Assembly (NCBI RefSeq): GCF_001507435.1
Contig: NZ_LMWH01000117.1
Span: 62,001-126,000, forward strand
DNA length: 64,000 bases
Source of the DNA: Streptomyces sp. NRRL F-5122
GTDB taxonomy: Bacteria; Actinomycetota; Actinomycetes; Streptomycetales; Streptomycetaceae
Direction of reading: 5' to 3'
Shown: positions 8,247-16,341 of the stretch, in pieces
Layout of the letters: each line of letters starts with the position of its first letter
How positions within the stretch are numbered: position 1 is the stretch's first letter
Notes under the pieces: generated by a model
Told to the model about the DNA's origin: nothing
The model's database searches: none
Seen by the model: the letters and a program-made list of their open reading frames with translations, nothing else
Made by a program: the position numbers and the translations under genes

Positions 8247-9008
8247 TCAGACGGTCTTGACGAGGGTGCCGGCGTCGTCGAGTGCGGCTACTTCGTCGGC
8301 GGGGGCCGTGGTGTCGGTGACGAGGGTGTGGAGGAGAGCGGAGGGGCCGACGTAGGCGTGGGCGGTGTGGCCGAGCTTGCTGCCGTCGGCGGCGGCGACA
8401 ATGCGGCGTGCGGAGGTGATGATCGCCTTTTTTACTGCCGCGTCGTCGAGGTCGTAAGCGGTCAGGCCTTCGGCGGCGCTCAGGCCGCAGCAGCCGACGA
8501 CCGCGGTGTCGAAGCGCAGTGCGGACAGGGAGGCGAGTGTGAGGGGCCCGGTGAGGGCGCCCTCACCGGCACGGGGCTGTCCGCCCGGCACCAGCAGCGT
8601 GGTTGCGCTCGGAGGGTCGCTGAGTACGTGGATGGCCTGCAGCGACAGGGGCATCACGGTGACCTGCCGTCCACGCAGCAGGCGGGCGACTTCCAGGCAG
8701 GTGGTGCCGCTGTCGAGAAGGACGGTCTCGCCGTCGGCGATGAGTGAGGACACCTCGGACGCGATCCGGCGCTTGGCGTCGATGGACTCGTGGGCGCGCA
8801 GCGCGAAGGGCGGTTCCTCGCCCCTGAGCAGCAGGGTGCGCGCACCGCCGCGGACGCGTTCGAGGACGCCTTGTGCGGCCAGCGTGTCGAGGTCGCGCCG
8901 GATGGTCATCTCCGAGGCATCAGTCAGCCCGGCGAGCTCCGCAACCGTGGCACTGCCCGATTCCTTGACGGCCTGCACGATCAGCCTATGACGCTCCGCG
9001 TTGCTCAT
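8247..9008 (-). CDS. DeoR-family transcriptional repressor
   Basis: A 253-residue DeoR-type regulator: N-terminal wHTH (ERHRLIVQAVKESGSATVA, TDASEMTIRRDLDTLAAQG, VRGGAR) followed by the DeoRC sugar-phosphate sensor fold (AKRRIASEVSSLIADGETVLLDSGTT in pieces, FDTAVVGCCGL, DDAAVKKAIITSARRIVAAADGSK). The ATG at 9008 (MSNAERH) fits the family start better than the open extension to 9071, which would run over the operators. It is divergent from the MFS gene at 9098. Two copies of CGAACAT-N5-ATGTTCG in the 89-bp intergenic region suggest that it represses itself and the transporter. DeoR proteins usually respond to phosphorylated sugars. Confidence 0.88.
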   Translation of the reverse strand: MSNAERHRLIVQAVKESGSATVAELAGLTDASEMTIRRDLDTLAAQGVLERVRGGARTLLLRGEEPPFALRAHESIDAKRRIASEVSSLIADGETVLLDSGTTCLEVARLLRGRQVTVMPLSLQAIHVLSDPPSATTLLVPGGQPRAGEGALTGPLTLASLSALRFDTAVVGCCGLSAAEGLTAYDLDDAAVKKAIITSARRIVAAADGSKLGHTAHAYVGPSALLHTLVTDTTAPADEVAALDDAGTLVKTV

Positions 9009-9032
9009 GCAGCGATTGAACACCACACAGAA

Positions 9033-9083
9033 CGAACATTCAACATGTTCGAAGTCGCGTATTTCAAACATGCCAAATGTTCG
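9033..9083. promoter_or_regulatory. Twin palindromic operators, probable DeoR binding sites
   Basis: Site 1 at 9033-9051 is CGAACAT-TCAAC-ATGTTCG, perfect 7-bp arms. Site 2 at 9065-9083 has the same 5-nt spacer with one mismatch (CAAACAT-GCCAA-ATGTTCG). They are 32 bp apart centre to centre and fill the divergent promoter region. Assignment to the adjacent DeoR protein rests on position. Confidence 0.65.
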
Positions 9084-9097
9084 TTATGGTCGTCGGC

Positions 9098-10294
9098 ATG
9101 GAACGTTCGCTGCGAGCCGCCCGAGTGGCGACCTTCGTCTACTTCATCCTCAACGGCACCCTGGTCGGCATGTGGGTGGTGCAGATTCCCGCCGTCGAGG
9201 AACGCGTGGGCATCAGCCACGCCACGCTGGGGGGCCTGCTGGTGCTGCTGGGCCTCGGTGCCTTCGTCGGTATGCAGGTGGCCGGCCGACTGGCCGACCG
9301 TCTCGGGACACGCATCGTGGTCCCCGCCACCGGCGCGCTCTGCGCTGCGGCTCTCGTACTGCCGGGCCTTGCCCGGGATCCCTGGACCTTGGCATGCGCG
9401 CTGCTGGTCTTCGGCTTCGGCAACGGCTGTCTCGACGTGAGCATGAACGCCCATGCCGTACACGTGGAGAAGGCGTACAACCGGCCCGTCATGTCGGCCT
9501 TCCACGCCACGTTCTCCGTCGGTGGCGTCGTTGCCGCCCTCGTAGGAGCGGGCGCTGCGAGCGCCGGCGTGAGTCCGGCCGCGACGCTCGGCGCCGTGGG
9601 AGCCGTGGGCGTCGTGACCGCGTTGGTGTCGGCACGCGGTCTCCTGCCCTCTGCGGCGGCGTCCGCCACCGACAGCGCGCAGATCGAGGGAGCACCGGCA
9701 GCGAAGCAGCGCACCGCGCCCGGGCGCATCTGGATGCTTGCCGCCCTGGCTTGGATGGTCATGCTGTGCGAGGGAGCCGCCAACGACTGGAGCGCCCTGC
9801 ACCTGAAGAACATCCTCGACGCGCCTGCGAGTACCGCCGCCTTCGGTTACGGCACCTACGCGGCGACGATGACCACCGGCCGGCTGCTCGCCGACCGCTT
9901 CTCCGCACGGTTCGGGCCGATGGCCGTTCTTCGCTACGGCTCGGCCATGGCCGCGGCCGGTATCACGATCGTCGCCGTCTCCCCCTGGATATGGGCGGCG
10001 CTCGCTGGTTGGGCGCTGTTCGGCCTGGGACTGTCAGGCTGCGTGCCCCAGCTGTTCAGTGCGGCAGGGCACGCCGACCCCGCCGCTGCCGGCGCCAACG
10101 TCTCCCGCGTTGCCGGGCTGGGTTACCTCGGCATGCTCGCCGGCCCCGCGATCATCGGTTGGATGACCCATCTCGCGGCGCTGAACCGCACGTTCCTGCT
10201 GCTGACCGTCCTGTGCGTGACCACCGCTGGGACCGCTGGAATCCTGCGCACCGGCCCCGATCGCACACACGAGATGGCACGAACCGGCCACTGA
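9098..10294 (+). CDS. MFS transporter (FucP/YbjJ-like)
   Basis: A 398-residue protein with about 12 hydrophobic segments. The opening ARVATFVYFILNGTLVGMWVVQIPAVEERVGIS and the loop GRLADRLGTR between TM2 and TM3 are MFS features; GNGCLDVSMNAHAVHVEK is typical of the YbjJ/FucP-like branch. A shorter start at ATG 9098 (MERSLRAAR) is chosen over an in-frame ATG at 9077, which lies inside operator site 2. It is divergent from, and presumably repressed by, the DeoR protein, pointing to a carbohydrate or related small-molecule substrate. A strong hairpin terminator follows at 10297. Confidence 0.85.
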   Translation: MERSLRAARVATFVYFILNGTLVGMWVVQIPAVEERVGISHATLGGLLVLLGLGAFVGMQVAGRLADRLGTRIVVPATGALCAAALVLPGLARDPWTLACALLVFGFGNGCLDVSMNAHAVHVEKAYNRPVMSAFHATFSVGGVVAALVGAGAASAGVSPAATLGAVGAVGVVTALVSARGLLPSAAASATDSAQIEGAPAAKQRTAPGRIWMLAALAWMVMLCEGAANDWSALHLKNILDAPASTAAFGYGTYAATMTTGRLLADRFSARFGPMAVLRYGSAMAAAGITIVAVSPWIWAALAGWALFGLGLSGCVPQLFSAAGHADPAAAGANVSRVAGLGYLGMLAGPAIIGWMTHLAALNRTFLLLTVLCVTTAGTAGILRTGPDRTHEMARTGH

Positions 10295-10296
10295 CT

Positions 10297-10335
10297 GCCT
10301 GTGCGGCACGGCCCCTGACACCGTGCCGCACAGGC
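10297..10335. terminator. Bidirectional intrinsic-type terminator
   Basis: A perfect 15-bp stem (left arm 10297-10311 beginning GCCTGTGCGG, right arm 10321-10335) with a 9-nt loop, 3 bp after the MFS stop and between two convergent transporter genes. It has no U-tract, as is common in Streptomyces. Confidence 0.85.
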
Positions 10336-10451
10336 ATACCGTTCACCCCCGTCGTCAACCCGGTGAGAGTGGGCCCACCGGCAACGAGTGGGTCGGGACG
10401 GGATCCGGAGGTGATCACCGCTGAGGAAACCTCACCGTCCCGGACCGCGTC

Positions 10452-12305
10452 TCAGCGTGGCCGCCGACCCGTTGGCGTCCCGCCTCCCGGGGCCCCGACC
10501 GCACCGGTCGTCGCGGTGTCCTCGCTCGGCACCACCAGCTCGCTGGGGGCGAGACCGGCCTCGCCGGACACGGCCGCCAATTCGGAACCGAGTGACTCGG
10601 GGGCCCTCACCCCGCGCCTACGGTCGACCCGTTCGGTCAGCAATGAGGAGACGGCGGCGATGAGACAAGCGACCACCGCGAACCAGAAGGCCACTACAAG
10701 GCCCCGGTGGAAGGGCGCGGAGATGAGGTGAGGGAAGAATTCCTTGCTGGTGAGGGTGGCGCCGCCGTCCGGAAGGACGGCGAGGTGGCTGCCGAGCAAC
10801 TGCTGGAACGGGTTGTAGCCGAGGAAGGCCGCGAAGAGCACCCCGATCGGCGGCAGATGGGAGATCTGCTGCGCCTGCCCCTCCGGCACGCCCTGCTGCA
10901 CCAGCCCGTCGTGCATGGCCCCCGGAAGGGTGTGGGAGAGGCCCGCGATCATCAGGCTGAAGAAGATGCCGATGGAGAGCACCATCGCGGAGTTCTGGAA
11001 GGTCGCGGTCATTCCGGCACCCGCGCCCCGGGATTCGGCGGGCACCGAGTTCATGATCTCCGCCCGGTTGGGGGAGGCGAACAGGCCCGACCCCAGGCCG
11101 TTGACGAGCAGGAGGAGGGCGAAGAGCCAGTAGTTGAAGTCGGTGGGCAGGGCCATCAGCGCCAGGAAGCTGCCCGCGGTGACGAGGGTGCCGACGACGG
11201 TGAAGATGCGGGCACCGAAACGGTCGGAGAGCCAGCCCGAGGCCGGCGCGGAGAACAGGAAACCGATGGTCAGCGGGATCATGTAGATGCCCGCCCACAG
11301 CGGTGTCCGTTCGAAGCTGTAGCCGTGCAGCGGCAGCCAGATGCCCTGCAGCCAGATGATCAGCATGAACTGCAGGCCGCCTCGACCGAGCGCGGTCAGC
11401 AGGCTGGCGATATTGCCCGCGGTGAAGGCGCGCAGCCGGAAGAGCGAGAGGCGGAAGAGCGGATCGGCGACGACCGTCTCGATGCGCACGAAGACGGCGA
11501 GCACCACTGCGCCACCGATCAGCGCGGTGAGCACCCACGGGTTTCCCCAGCCCATGGTGCTCGAGCCGTACGGCTGGATGCCGTACGTGATGCCGACGAG
11601 GATGGAGATGAGGCCGACGGCGAAGGTGACATTGCCCCACCAGTCCATCCGGGCCCGCTGCCGCACCCCGGTGTCGCGCAGCTTGAGGTACGCCCAGACC
11701 GTGCCGAAGACGCCGAAGGGCACCGACACCAAGAAGATCATCTTCCAGTCGATCGGGGCCAGGACACCACCGAGGACCAACCCGAGGAACGAACCCGCGA
11801 TCGCGGCCAGGGAGTTGATACCCAGCGCGGTACCGCGCTGCTCGACCGGGAAGGCGTCGGTGAGGATGGCCGTGGAGTTGGCGAAGAGCAGCGCCCCGCC
11901 GATCCCCTGGACGATGCGCCAGCCGATCAGCCACAAGGCACCGGCGCTGCCGTGCAGCCAGGTGACGGACAGCAGGATCGAGCACAGGGTGAAGACGGCG
12001 AAGCCCATGTTGTACATGCGCACCCGGCCGAACATGTCGCCCAGTCGGCCGAAGGTCACCACCAGCACCGCTGTGACCACCATGAAGCCCATGAGCATCC
12101 ACAGCAGATAGCTGGTGTTGGAGGGGTCCAGCGGGTTGAGGTGAATGCCCCGGAAGATGTCCGGAAGGGCGATCAGCACGATGGACTGGTTGATCATCAC
12201 CATCAGCACGCCGAGCGTGGTGTTCGACAGCGCGATCCACTTGTAGTGACCGCCCCGCTCGAGCGCCGGGGAGGCAGCCACAGGTGCCTGGTCAGGTAGG
12301 GACAC
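10452..12305 (-). CDS. DHA2-family MFS drug exporter (EmrB/QacA type)
   Basis: A 617-residue, 14-helix proton antiporter. Diagnostic pieces: WIALSNTTLGVLMVMINQSI and IALPDIFRGI (TM1 region, motif D1), GRLGDMFGRVRMYN (motif A), LIGWRIVQGIGGALLFANS (motif B) and GSFLGLVLGGVLAPIDWKMIFLV (motif C, W-R/K-W type). Residues about 480-540 form an unusually long extracytoplasmic loop between late helices. GTG at 12305 (VSLPDQAP) fits the family; the frame is open further but crosses the promoter. The perfect palindrome at 12364-12380 overlaps a TATACT -10-like box, so expression is probably controlled by an unlinked repressor. No regulator gene directly adjoins; the TetR gene at 12854 faces the NmrA gene. 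Confidence 0.88.
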   Translation of the reverse strand: MSLPDQAPVAASPALERGGHYKWIALSNTTLGVLMVMINQSIVLIALPDIFRGIHLNPLDPSNTSYLLWMLMGFMVVTAVLVVTFGRLGDMFGRVRMYNMGFAVFTLCSILLSVTWLHGSAGALWLIGWRIVQGIGGALLFANSTAILTDAFPVEQRGTALGINSLAAIAGSFLGLVLGGVLAPIDWKMIFLVSVPFGVFGTVWAYLKLRDTGVRQRARMDWWGNVTFAVGLISILVGITYGIQPYGSSTMGWGNPWVLTALIGGAVVLAVFVRIETVVADPLFRLSLFRLRAFTAGNIASLLTALGRGGLQFMLIIWLQGIWLPLHGYSFERTPLWAGIYMIPLTIGFLFSAPASGWLSDRFGARIFTVVGTLVTAGSFLALMALPTDFNYWLFALLLLVNGLGSGLFASPNRAEIMNSVPAESRGAGAGMTATFQNSAMVLSIGIFFSLMIAGLSHTLPGAMHDGLVQQGVPEGQAQQISHLPPIGVLFAAFLGYNPFQQLLGSHLAVLPDGGATLTSKEFFPHLISAPFHRGLVVAFWFAVVACLIAAVSSLLTERVDRRRGVRAPESLGSELAAVSGEAGLAPSELVVPSEDTATTGAVGAPGGGTPTGRRPR

Positions 12306-12363
12306 GACTTGTCCGTTCCTCCGAATCGTCCGCCGCTCGCGTACGAGGCGGCAGCGAACCGAA

Positions 12364-12380
12364 TTAGGTAGTATACCTAA
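12364..12380. promoter_or_regulatory. Perfect palindromic operator upstream of the DHA2 exporter
   Basis: TTAGGTA-GTA-TACCTAA: 7-bp perfect arms, 59 bp upstream of the GTG start. On the minus strand the core reads TATACT, a good -10 box, so a bound repressor would block the promoter. The AGGTA/TACCT style resembles MarR- or PadR-type operators. No gene of that type is adjacent. Confidence 0.6.
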
Positions 12381-12853
12381 GCAACCATATCTTGTGTAGG
12401 TTACACCCATGTGTCCATGATCTGTCGGCGCGCAGCTGTGCGAGCCGCCGCTGATGCAACGACGGACCGCACGCAGGGACCGGAGCACGCGATCCGCGCC
12501 GGCGCCGAAGCCACCCTCTCGCGGCACACCCGCACCCCCGACCTGCGCCGACCCAGCCGCCGAGGACTCATCACAACTCACGTACAGCACGTACTCGCCC
12601 CGACGGCCTGCGACATCGCCCGCGTTGCGGACCGGCTCAACGTCGAAACCGAAACGCTACGACGGGCCACCCACGTTCACACCCCGCGCCCAGCTACCGG
12701 GTGACCCGCCGACGTCACCAACCAACTCACAGCATTGGGCAAGTCCCTCCCTGACGGGTCATGGCCGGCGGACGCTGCGAACGTGTCGCAGCGATGAGCG
12801 TGCCACGAGAGGCGCAGGCCCCCGTTCTTGGCTTTGCCGTCTCTGCACCTTGT
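12381..12853. other. Gene-free stretch between exporter promoter and TetR gene
   Basis: The plus-strand frame 12411-12704 is open and its last third (LAPTACDIARVADRLNVETETLRRAT) looks faintly protein-like, perhaps a helix-turn-helix remnant. There is no ribosome binding site and the first two-thirds have no character. Nothing else stands out. Confidence 0.35.
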
Positions 12854-13420
12854 TCAGCTCTGCGGGCTCAATCCCGCCACGGCGAGCCGGAACAACCGGT
12901 CCGCCCGGTCGGCGGGGTCGGGGTAGGACTCCGTGGCCAGGGCGATGCCGACGATCAACGTGATCAGGTCCGCCACAGTGACGCCTGTCGCCACCGCGCC
13001 ATCCTGCGCGGCGCGCCGCAGCAGAGGGTCTCCCGCCTCTTCCAGTGCCGCCGAGCAGACGTTCTCGTGCGCCGGGTCCGCCCCGGTGCCGTCATAGGAC
13101 AGCGCGGCCGCCAGCCCCCGGGCGGAGACGCAGTAGGCGACGACGTCACTCAGCCATTCCAGCATCGCGTTGCGGCTGTCGCCGCTGCCGGCCAGGTCGC
13201 GGGCGCGACTGCACAGGGCTTCGATCCGCTTCCGGGAGACCGCCTCCAACAGCGCCTGGCGGGTGGGGAAGTGCCGGCGCACGGTCGCTGAGCCGACTCC
13301 TGCGGTGCGGGCGATCTGTTCCAGTGAGGCGCCGGCTCCATGGGCGGCGACCTCCTCCTCGGCCACGGCGAGGATGCGCGCGTAGTTGCGCCGGGCGTCA
13401 GCACGCAACCCGTCGGGCAT
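12854..13420 (-). CDS. TetR/AcrR-family transcriptional repressor
   Basis: A 188-residue repressor. The N-terminal HTH (residues about 8-55) reads RRNYARILAVAEEEVAAHG, ASLEQIARTAGVGSATVRRHF and PTRQALLEAV. The all-helical C-terminal ligand domain is of the common actinobacterial type (LLRRAAQDGAVATGVTVADLI, LFRLAVAGL). It is divergent from the NmrA-like gene at 13522; two GC-rich palindromes (13447-13494) lie in the 101-bp gap. It probably represses both genes and is released by a small ligand related to the NmrA substrate. Confidence 0.88.
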   Translation of the reverse strand: MPDGLRADARRNYARILAVAEEEVAAHGAGASLEQIARTAGVGSATVRRHFPTRQALLEAVSRKRIEALCSRARDLAGSGDSRNAMLEWLSDVVAYCVSARGLAAALSYDGTGADPAHENVCSAALEEAGDPLLRRAAQDGAVATGVTVADLITLIVGIALATESYPDPADRADRLFRLAVAGLSPQS

Positions 13421-13446
13421 GGCGTCACCTCCAGGGATTGATAAGC

Positions 13447-13494
13447 GGCGGGGCCCGCCATATTCTAACCGACACGAAAACGGCGGACCCCGCC
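13447..13494. promoter_or_regulatory. Twin GC-rich operators between TetR and NmrA genes
   Basis: GGCGGGGCCCGCC (13447-13459, perfect 6-bp arms) and GGCGGACCCCGCC (13482-13494, 5-bp arms) lie 35 bp apart, with TATTCT between them. They are probably the TetR binding sites; assigned by position only. Confidence 0.55.
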
Positions 13495-13521
13495 ACTTAC
13501 TGGTCGAACCCGAGGAGCACC

Positions 13522-14445
13522 ATGTCCGCAGATTCCGCGCCTGTCCTGGTCACCGGCGCCACCGGCCGACAGGGTGGGGCCACCACCCGCGCGCTGCGGG
13601 CAGCGGGCGTTCCCGTCCGCGCCCTGGTGCGCGACCCCGGCACCGACCGGGCCAAGGCCGTCGAAGCGCTCGGCGTCGACCTGGCCACCGGCGATCTTCA
13701 CGATCGCGATTCGGTGATACGCGCCGCCGAGGGTGCTCGCGCCGTCTTCTCCGTGCAAATGCCCGCTGTGACCGCGGAAGGCTTCGATTTCGACGGCGAG
13801 GTGGCCCAGGGCGTCAACCTCATCGAGGGCGCCATGGCCGCCGGAGTGCCGCAGTTCGTGCACACGTCGGTCACCGGAGCGGGTCAACACACCGAAACCC
13901 CCGGGTGGGCCGAGGGCCGCTGGGCCTCGATGGAACCCACCCTGGGCGCCAAAAACGCCATCCAAGACCGGCTCCGCGCGGCCGGCTTCCCCCACTGGAC
14001 GCTCCTCAAGCCGGGCTTCTTCATGGAGAACTTCCTCCCGTCCATGGCGTTCCTCTTCCCGCGCGGCATCGAGGGCGGCCTGGTCAGCGTCCTGAACCCC
14101 GGGACCCACCTGTCCCTGGTCGCGGTGGATGACATCGGCAGGGCAGCCGCCGCGGCCATCGCCGCGCCGGAGCGATTCGACGGAATCGAGCTGGAACTGG
14201 CCGGCGACTACCTGTCGATGACGGACATCGCCGAGACGCTCTCCCGCGCCCTGGACACGCCACTGACCGCACCGAACATGACCGAGGAGGAGGCTCTCGC
14301 CGCCGGAATGCCAGCCATGGGCGCTACCCACGAGTGGCTCAACGTGGCCGGCCAGCCGGGCCGCCCGCAGTACGCCAGGGACCTCGGAATCCCCCTCACC
14401 AGCTTCGAGGCATGGGCACAGAAGCACATGCGAGCAAAAGCCTGA
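13522..14445 (+). CDS. NmrA-family NAD(P)-binding protein
   Basis: A 307-residue atypical SDR/NmrA protein. Rossmann loop LVTGATGRQGGATTRAL at residues 9-25; VRALVRDPGT and GVDLATGDLHDRDSV give the second strand and adenine pocket; FVHTSVTGAG and GFPHWTLLKPGFFMENFLP are typical of NmrA/HSCARG-like redox sensors and isoflavone-reductase-like enzymes. ATG 13522 follows GAGGAG at correct spacing. It is divergent from the TetR repressor. It could be a quinone-type reductase or a redox-sensing regulator; the lack of an obvious catalytic YxxxK leaves this open. Confidence 0.87.
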   Translation: MSADSAPVLVTGATGRQGGATTRALRAAGVPVRALVRDPGTDRAKAVEALGVDLATGDLHDRDSVIRAAEGARAVFSVQMPAVTAEGFDFDGEVAQGVNLIEGAMAAGVPQFVHTSVTGAGQHTETPGWAEGRWASMEPTLGAKNAIQDRLRAAGFPHWTLLKPGFFMENFLPSMAFLFPRGIEGGLVSVLNPGTHLSLVAVDDIGRAAAAAIAAPERFDGIELELAGDYLSMTDIAETLSRALDTPLTAPNMTEEEALAAGMPAMGATHEWLNVAGQPGRPQYARDLGIPLTSFEAWAQKHMRAKA

Positions 14446-14471
14446 CCCACCATCTTCCTCTCTCGCGTCGG

Positions 14472-14651
14472 ATGATGGACGACGAGCCGGAGCTGCTGAA
14501 CCTCATTGCGGACATCCTCGCACTCGGGGACGAGGTCACCCGGGCGATCCGCCTTCCGAACGGCTGGGCTCAGCCCTCGAAGCCGCCCTCAGAGACCCTT
14601 GAGTGCGGGACGGTTCCTCGCGTGTTGATCGCACGCGCTGCCAGTGATTGA
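14472..14651 (+). CDS. Possible small protein, unknown
   Basis: A 59-codon frame with two ATGs (14472, 14475) reading DEPELLNLIADILALGDEV, an acidic helical start, and ending 8 bp before the peptidase E start. GC3 is reasonable, but no ribosome binding site is clear and no family is recognised. It may be coupled to peptidase E or may be spurious. Confidence 0.25.
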   Translation: MMDDEPELLNLIADILALGDEVTRAIRLPNGWAQPSKPPSETLECGTVPRVLIARAASD

Positions 14652-14659
14652 CTCGGCCG

Positions 14660-15328
14660 ATGAAGTTTCTGCTGACGGCGAGCGGTCTGCGCAACGAGAC
14701 GCAGCGCATCGCGCTCCGGGACATGCTGGGAAAGCCGTTCACGTCGGCGAAGCTTGTCTGCATCCCCACCGCGTCCGTCGCCGAGCCAGGCGATCACGGG
14801 TGGTTCGTGGAAGATCTCAGCCGCTTGCACAGCCTTGGCTGGCGGGAGCTCGACCTCCTGGAACTCAACGGTCTGCCCCGGGAAATGGTCGTGGACCGGC
14901 TCTCGCACGCAGACGTCATTTACGTCCATGGCGGCAACCCCTACCACCTCGCGCGCAGCATCACCGGCAACGGCCTGGCCGACGCGTTCCTCGACGTGCT
15001 GCAGGACCGGGTCTACGTGGGCGTGAGCGCCGGATCGATGATCTTCAGCCAGCATCTCAGCGAACACTCGGCCGACGTCATCGGCGACACCGCAGATCTG
15101 CACGCGCTAGGCGCAACGACGGTGCGGCCGCCGTTCGGACTCTTCGACTGGTATCTCAAACCCCACCTGTACTCACCGCACTTCCCGGAGCGGAACGACG
15201 CCTGGGCCGATCGGATCGTCGAGCGGGCCGACTTCCCGGTCTACTTCATCGACGACGAGACGGCCGTCCGCGTCCGCGACGACGAGGTCGATGTCGTAAC
15301 TGAGGGCCGGTGGCGTTTTCATCGATGA
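14660..15328 (+). CDS. Peptidase E-like (S51 family) protein
   Basis: A 222-residue protein of the S51 dipeptidase E / class I glutamine amidotransferase-like fold. Family members cleave Asp-X dipeptides in the cytoplasm. Visible signature: IPTASVAEPGDHGWF early, DVIYVHGGNPYHLAR (GGN motif, about 91-105), and the nucleophile elbow VGVSAGSMIFSQ with Ser at about residue 123, close to Ser120 of the E. coli enzyme; a PHLYSPHF block supplies a candidate His. ATG 14660 is taken; an in-frame TTG at 14648 is possible. Length matches the family. Confidence 0.83.
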   Translation: MKFLLTASGLRNETQRIALRDMLGKPFTSAKLVCIPTASVAEPGDHGWFVEDLSRLHSLGWRELDLLELNGLPREMVVDRLSHADVIYVHGGNPYHLARSITGNGLADAFLDVLQDRVYVGVSAGSMIFSQHLSEHSADVIGDTADLHALGATTVRPPFGLFDWYLKPHLYSPHFPERNDAWADRIVERADFPVYFIDDETAVRVRDDEVDVVTEGRWRFHR

Positions 15329-15731
15329 CCGTCCGCCTCTCCCCCGAGTGAACGGCTGCGGGCGGAGACGCCGGGGGCGAGCACGGTCACGGGCTGCCCG
15401 TGAGCGTTGCGCAGCAGCCGTACGGTGGCGGTACCCGGGTCGGAGTCGCACCACCGGGGTGACAAGGAGGAATGCCCCGAAGCAACCCGTGTGTGGGGCG
15501 CCCGACGGTCGCCGACCCCGCCGCTGGGGCGCAGCGATCCCGCGGACAGCGAGGGAGGGACCGCCACCAGCTCACCGTGGTCACCACCAGCCCGACAGAA
15601 CCGGCACGATCCTGGGTGGCGACCAGCCGCTCCACGAAGGACTACCGGCGACGGAAATGAGGCCATGTTCAGGTGTGGTCCGTTCGACCTCTTCAGGGAG
15701 TAGCGTGAATTCATCGGGAGTATTTCGCACA
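15329..15731. other. Gene-free stretch before the DUF5994 leader
   Basis: A minus-strand frame ending at 15319 contains a short plausible peptide (GTATVRLLRNAHGQPVTVLA), but it overlaps the peptidase E stop and lacks a start signal. No strong hairpin was found before 15732. Confidence 0.35.
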
Positions 15732-15801
15732 CCGGCTCCGATGCCGGTGTCGTTCCCGGTGAAAAACGACACCGGACGGCTGCACTCGTGCAGACGTCCG
15801 G
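15732..15801 (+). promoter_or_regulatory. Leader with three overlapping, mutually exclusive hairpins
   Basis: Hairpin A: CCGGC 15732-15736 with GCCGG 15743-15747. Hairpin B: an 11-bp perfect stem, CCGGTGTCGTT 15744-15754 with 15765-15775, 10-nt loop. Hairpin C: CCGGACG 15772-15778 plus CTGCAC 15780-15785, paired with 15788-15793 and CGTCCGG 15795-15801, one mismatch. A and B share 15744-15747, B and C share 15772-15775, so the states exclude each other. C ends at the GGAGA (15800-15804) that probably serves as the ribosome binding site of the gene starting at 15817. This layout fits translational or attenuation control. Confidence 0.55.
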
Positions 15802-15816
15802 AGACAGGTTCGCGCG

Positions 15817-16341
15817 ATGTCCGCGACCACCTCTCACCCCTCGCTACGGGCCGTTCCCTTCCGAGCCCCGACCGCGCGCCTCGCACTGAAACCCGTGAGT
15901 CCTTCACCGGGGCACGTCCAGCTGGACGGCGCCTGGTGGCCCCGGTCGCGTGACCTGACACACGAACTCTCCGCTCTGGCGGACGTACTGGATCCGCTGT
16001 GGGGACGGATCACCCATGTCGCCGTCAACCCGCGCTACTGGCCGATCCTCCAGCGCAAGATCTTCGTCAACGGCCATGTGGTGGAGGTCGGTTCGTTCAC
16101 GTCGGAGCAGGATCCGCACAGGATCCTGCTGCTGTCCTATACGGCGGGCCGCTGGGACCTCATGGTGATACCCCCGGAGACCAGTGCCCCCTCGGCCGCC
16201 CGGCTGATGGCCGCTGCGAGCGCGCACACCGGCCCGCCGATGACCGCGACGGCACTCGTGACGGGGGAACAGGCCGGCGACACCTCCTCGTCGAACGAGG
16301 CCACCTCCGGCCCGCCTGGCCGACTGGCGGTGAAGATCTGA
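15817..16341 (+). CDS. DUF5994 family protein
   Basis: A 174-residue actinobacterial protein of unknown function. The family core is clear: LDGAWWPRSRDLTHELSAL at about residues 36-54, then ITHVAVNPRYW and DPHRILLLSYTAGRWDLMVIPP (read in pieces) and SAARLMAAA. No signal peptide or membrane segment. DUF5994 genes occur in several copies per Streptomyces genome, often near stress genes, which agrees with the neighbourhood. The unusual point is its upstream leader with competing hairpins (15732-15801). Confidence 0.85.
   Translation: MSATTSHPSLRAVPFRAPTARLALKPVSPSPGHVQLDGAWWPRSRDLTHELSALADVLDPLWGRITHVAVNPRYWPILQRKIFVNGHVVEVGSFTSEQDPHRILLLSYTAGRWDLMVIPPETSAPSAARLMAAASAHTGPPMTATALVTGEQAGDTSSSNEATSGPPGRLAVKI

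Noticed and set aside
8166..8747. 193-codon Gly-rich plus-strand frame
   Set aside because: It is the antisense of the DeoR gene, which has clear domain motifs; Gly/Val-rich composition is typical of a shadow frame.
10707..12299. 530-codon acidic plus-strand frame
   Set aside because: Antisense of the DHA2 exporter; Glu/Asp/His/Gln-rich, no hydrophobic core, no start signal.
12411..12704. 97-codon plus-strand frame
   Set aside because: Only the last third looks protein-like; no ribosome binding site, no family, and its start lies over the exporter promoter region.
15319..15837. 172-codon minus-strand frame over the DUF5994 leader
   Set aside because: Only a short piece near its end looks coding; it crosses the peptidase E stop and the hairpin leader, and its start lies inside the DUF5994 gene.
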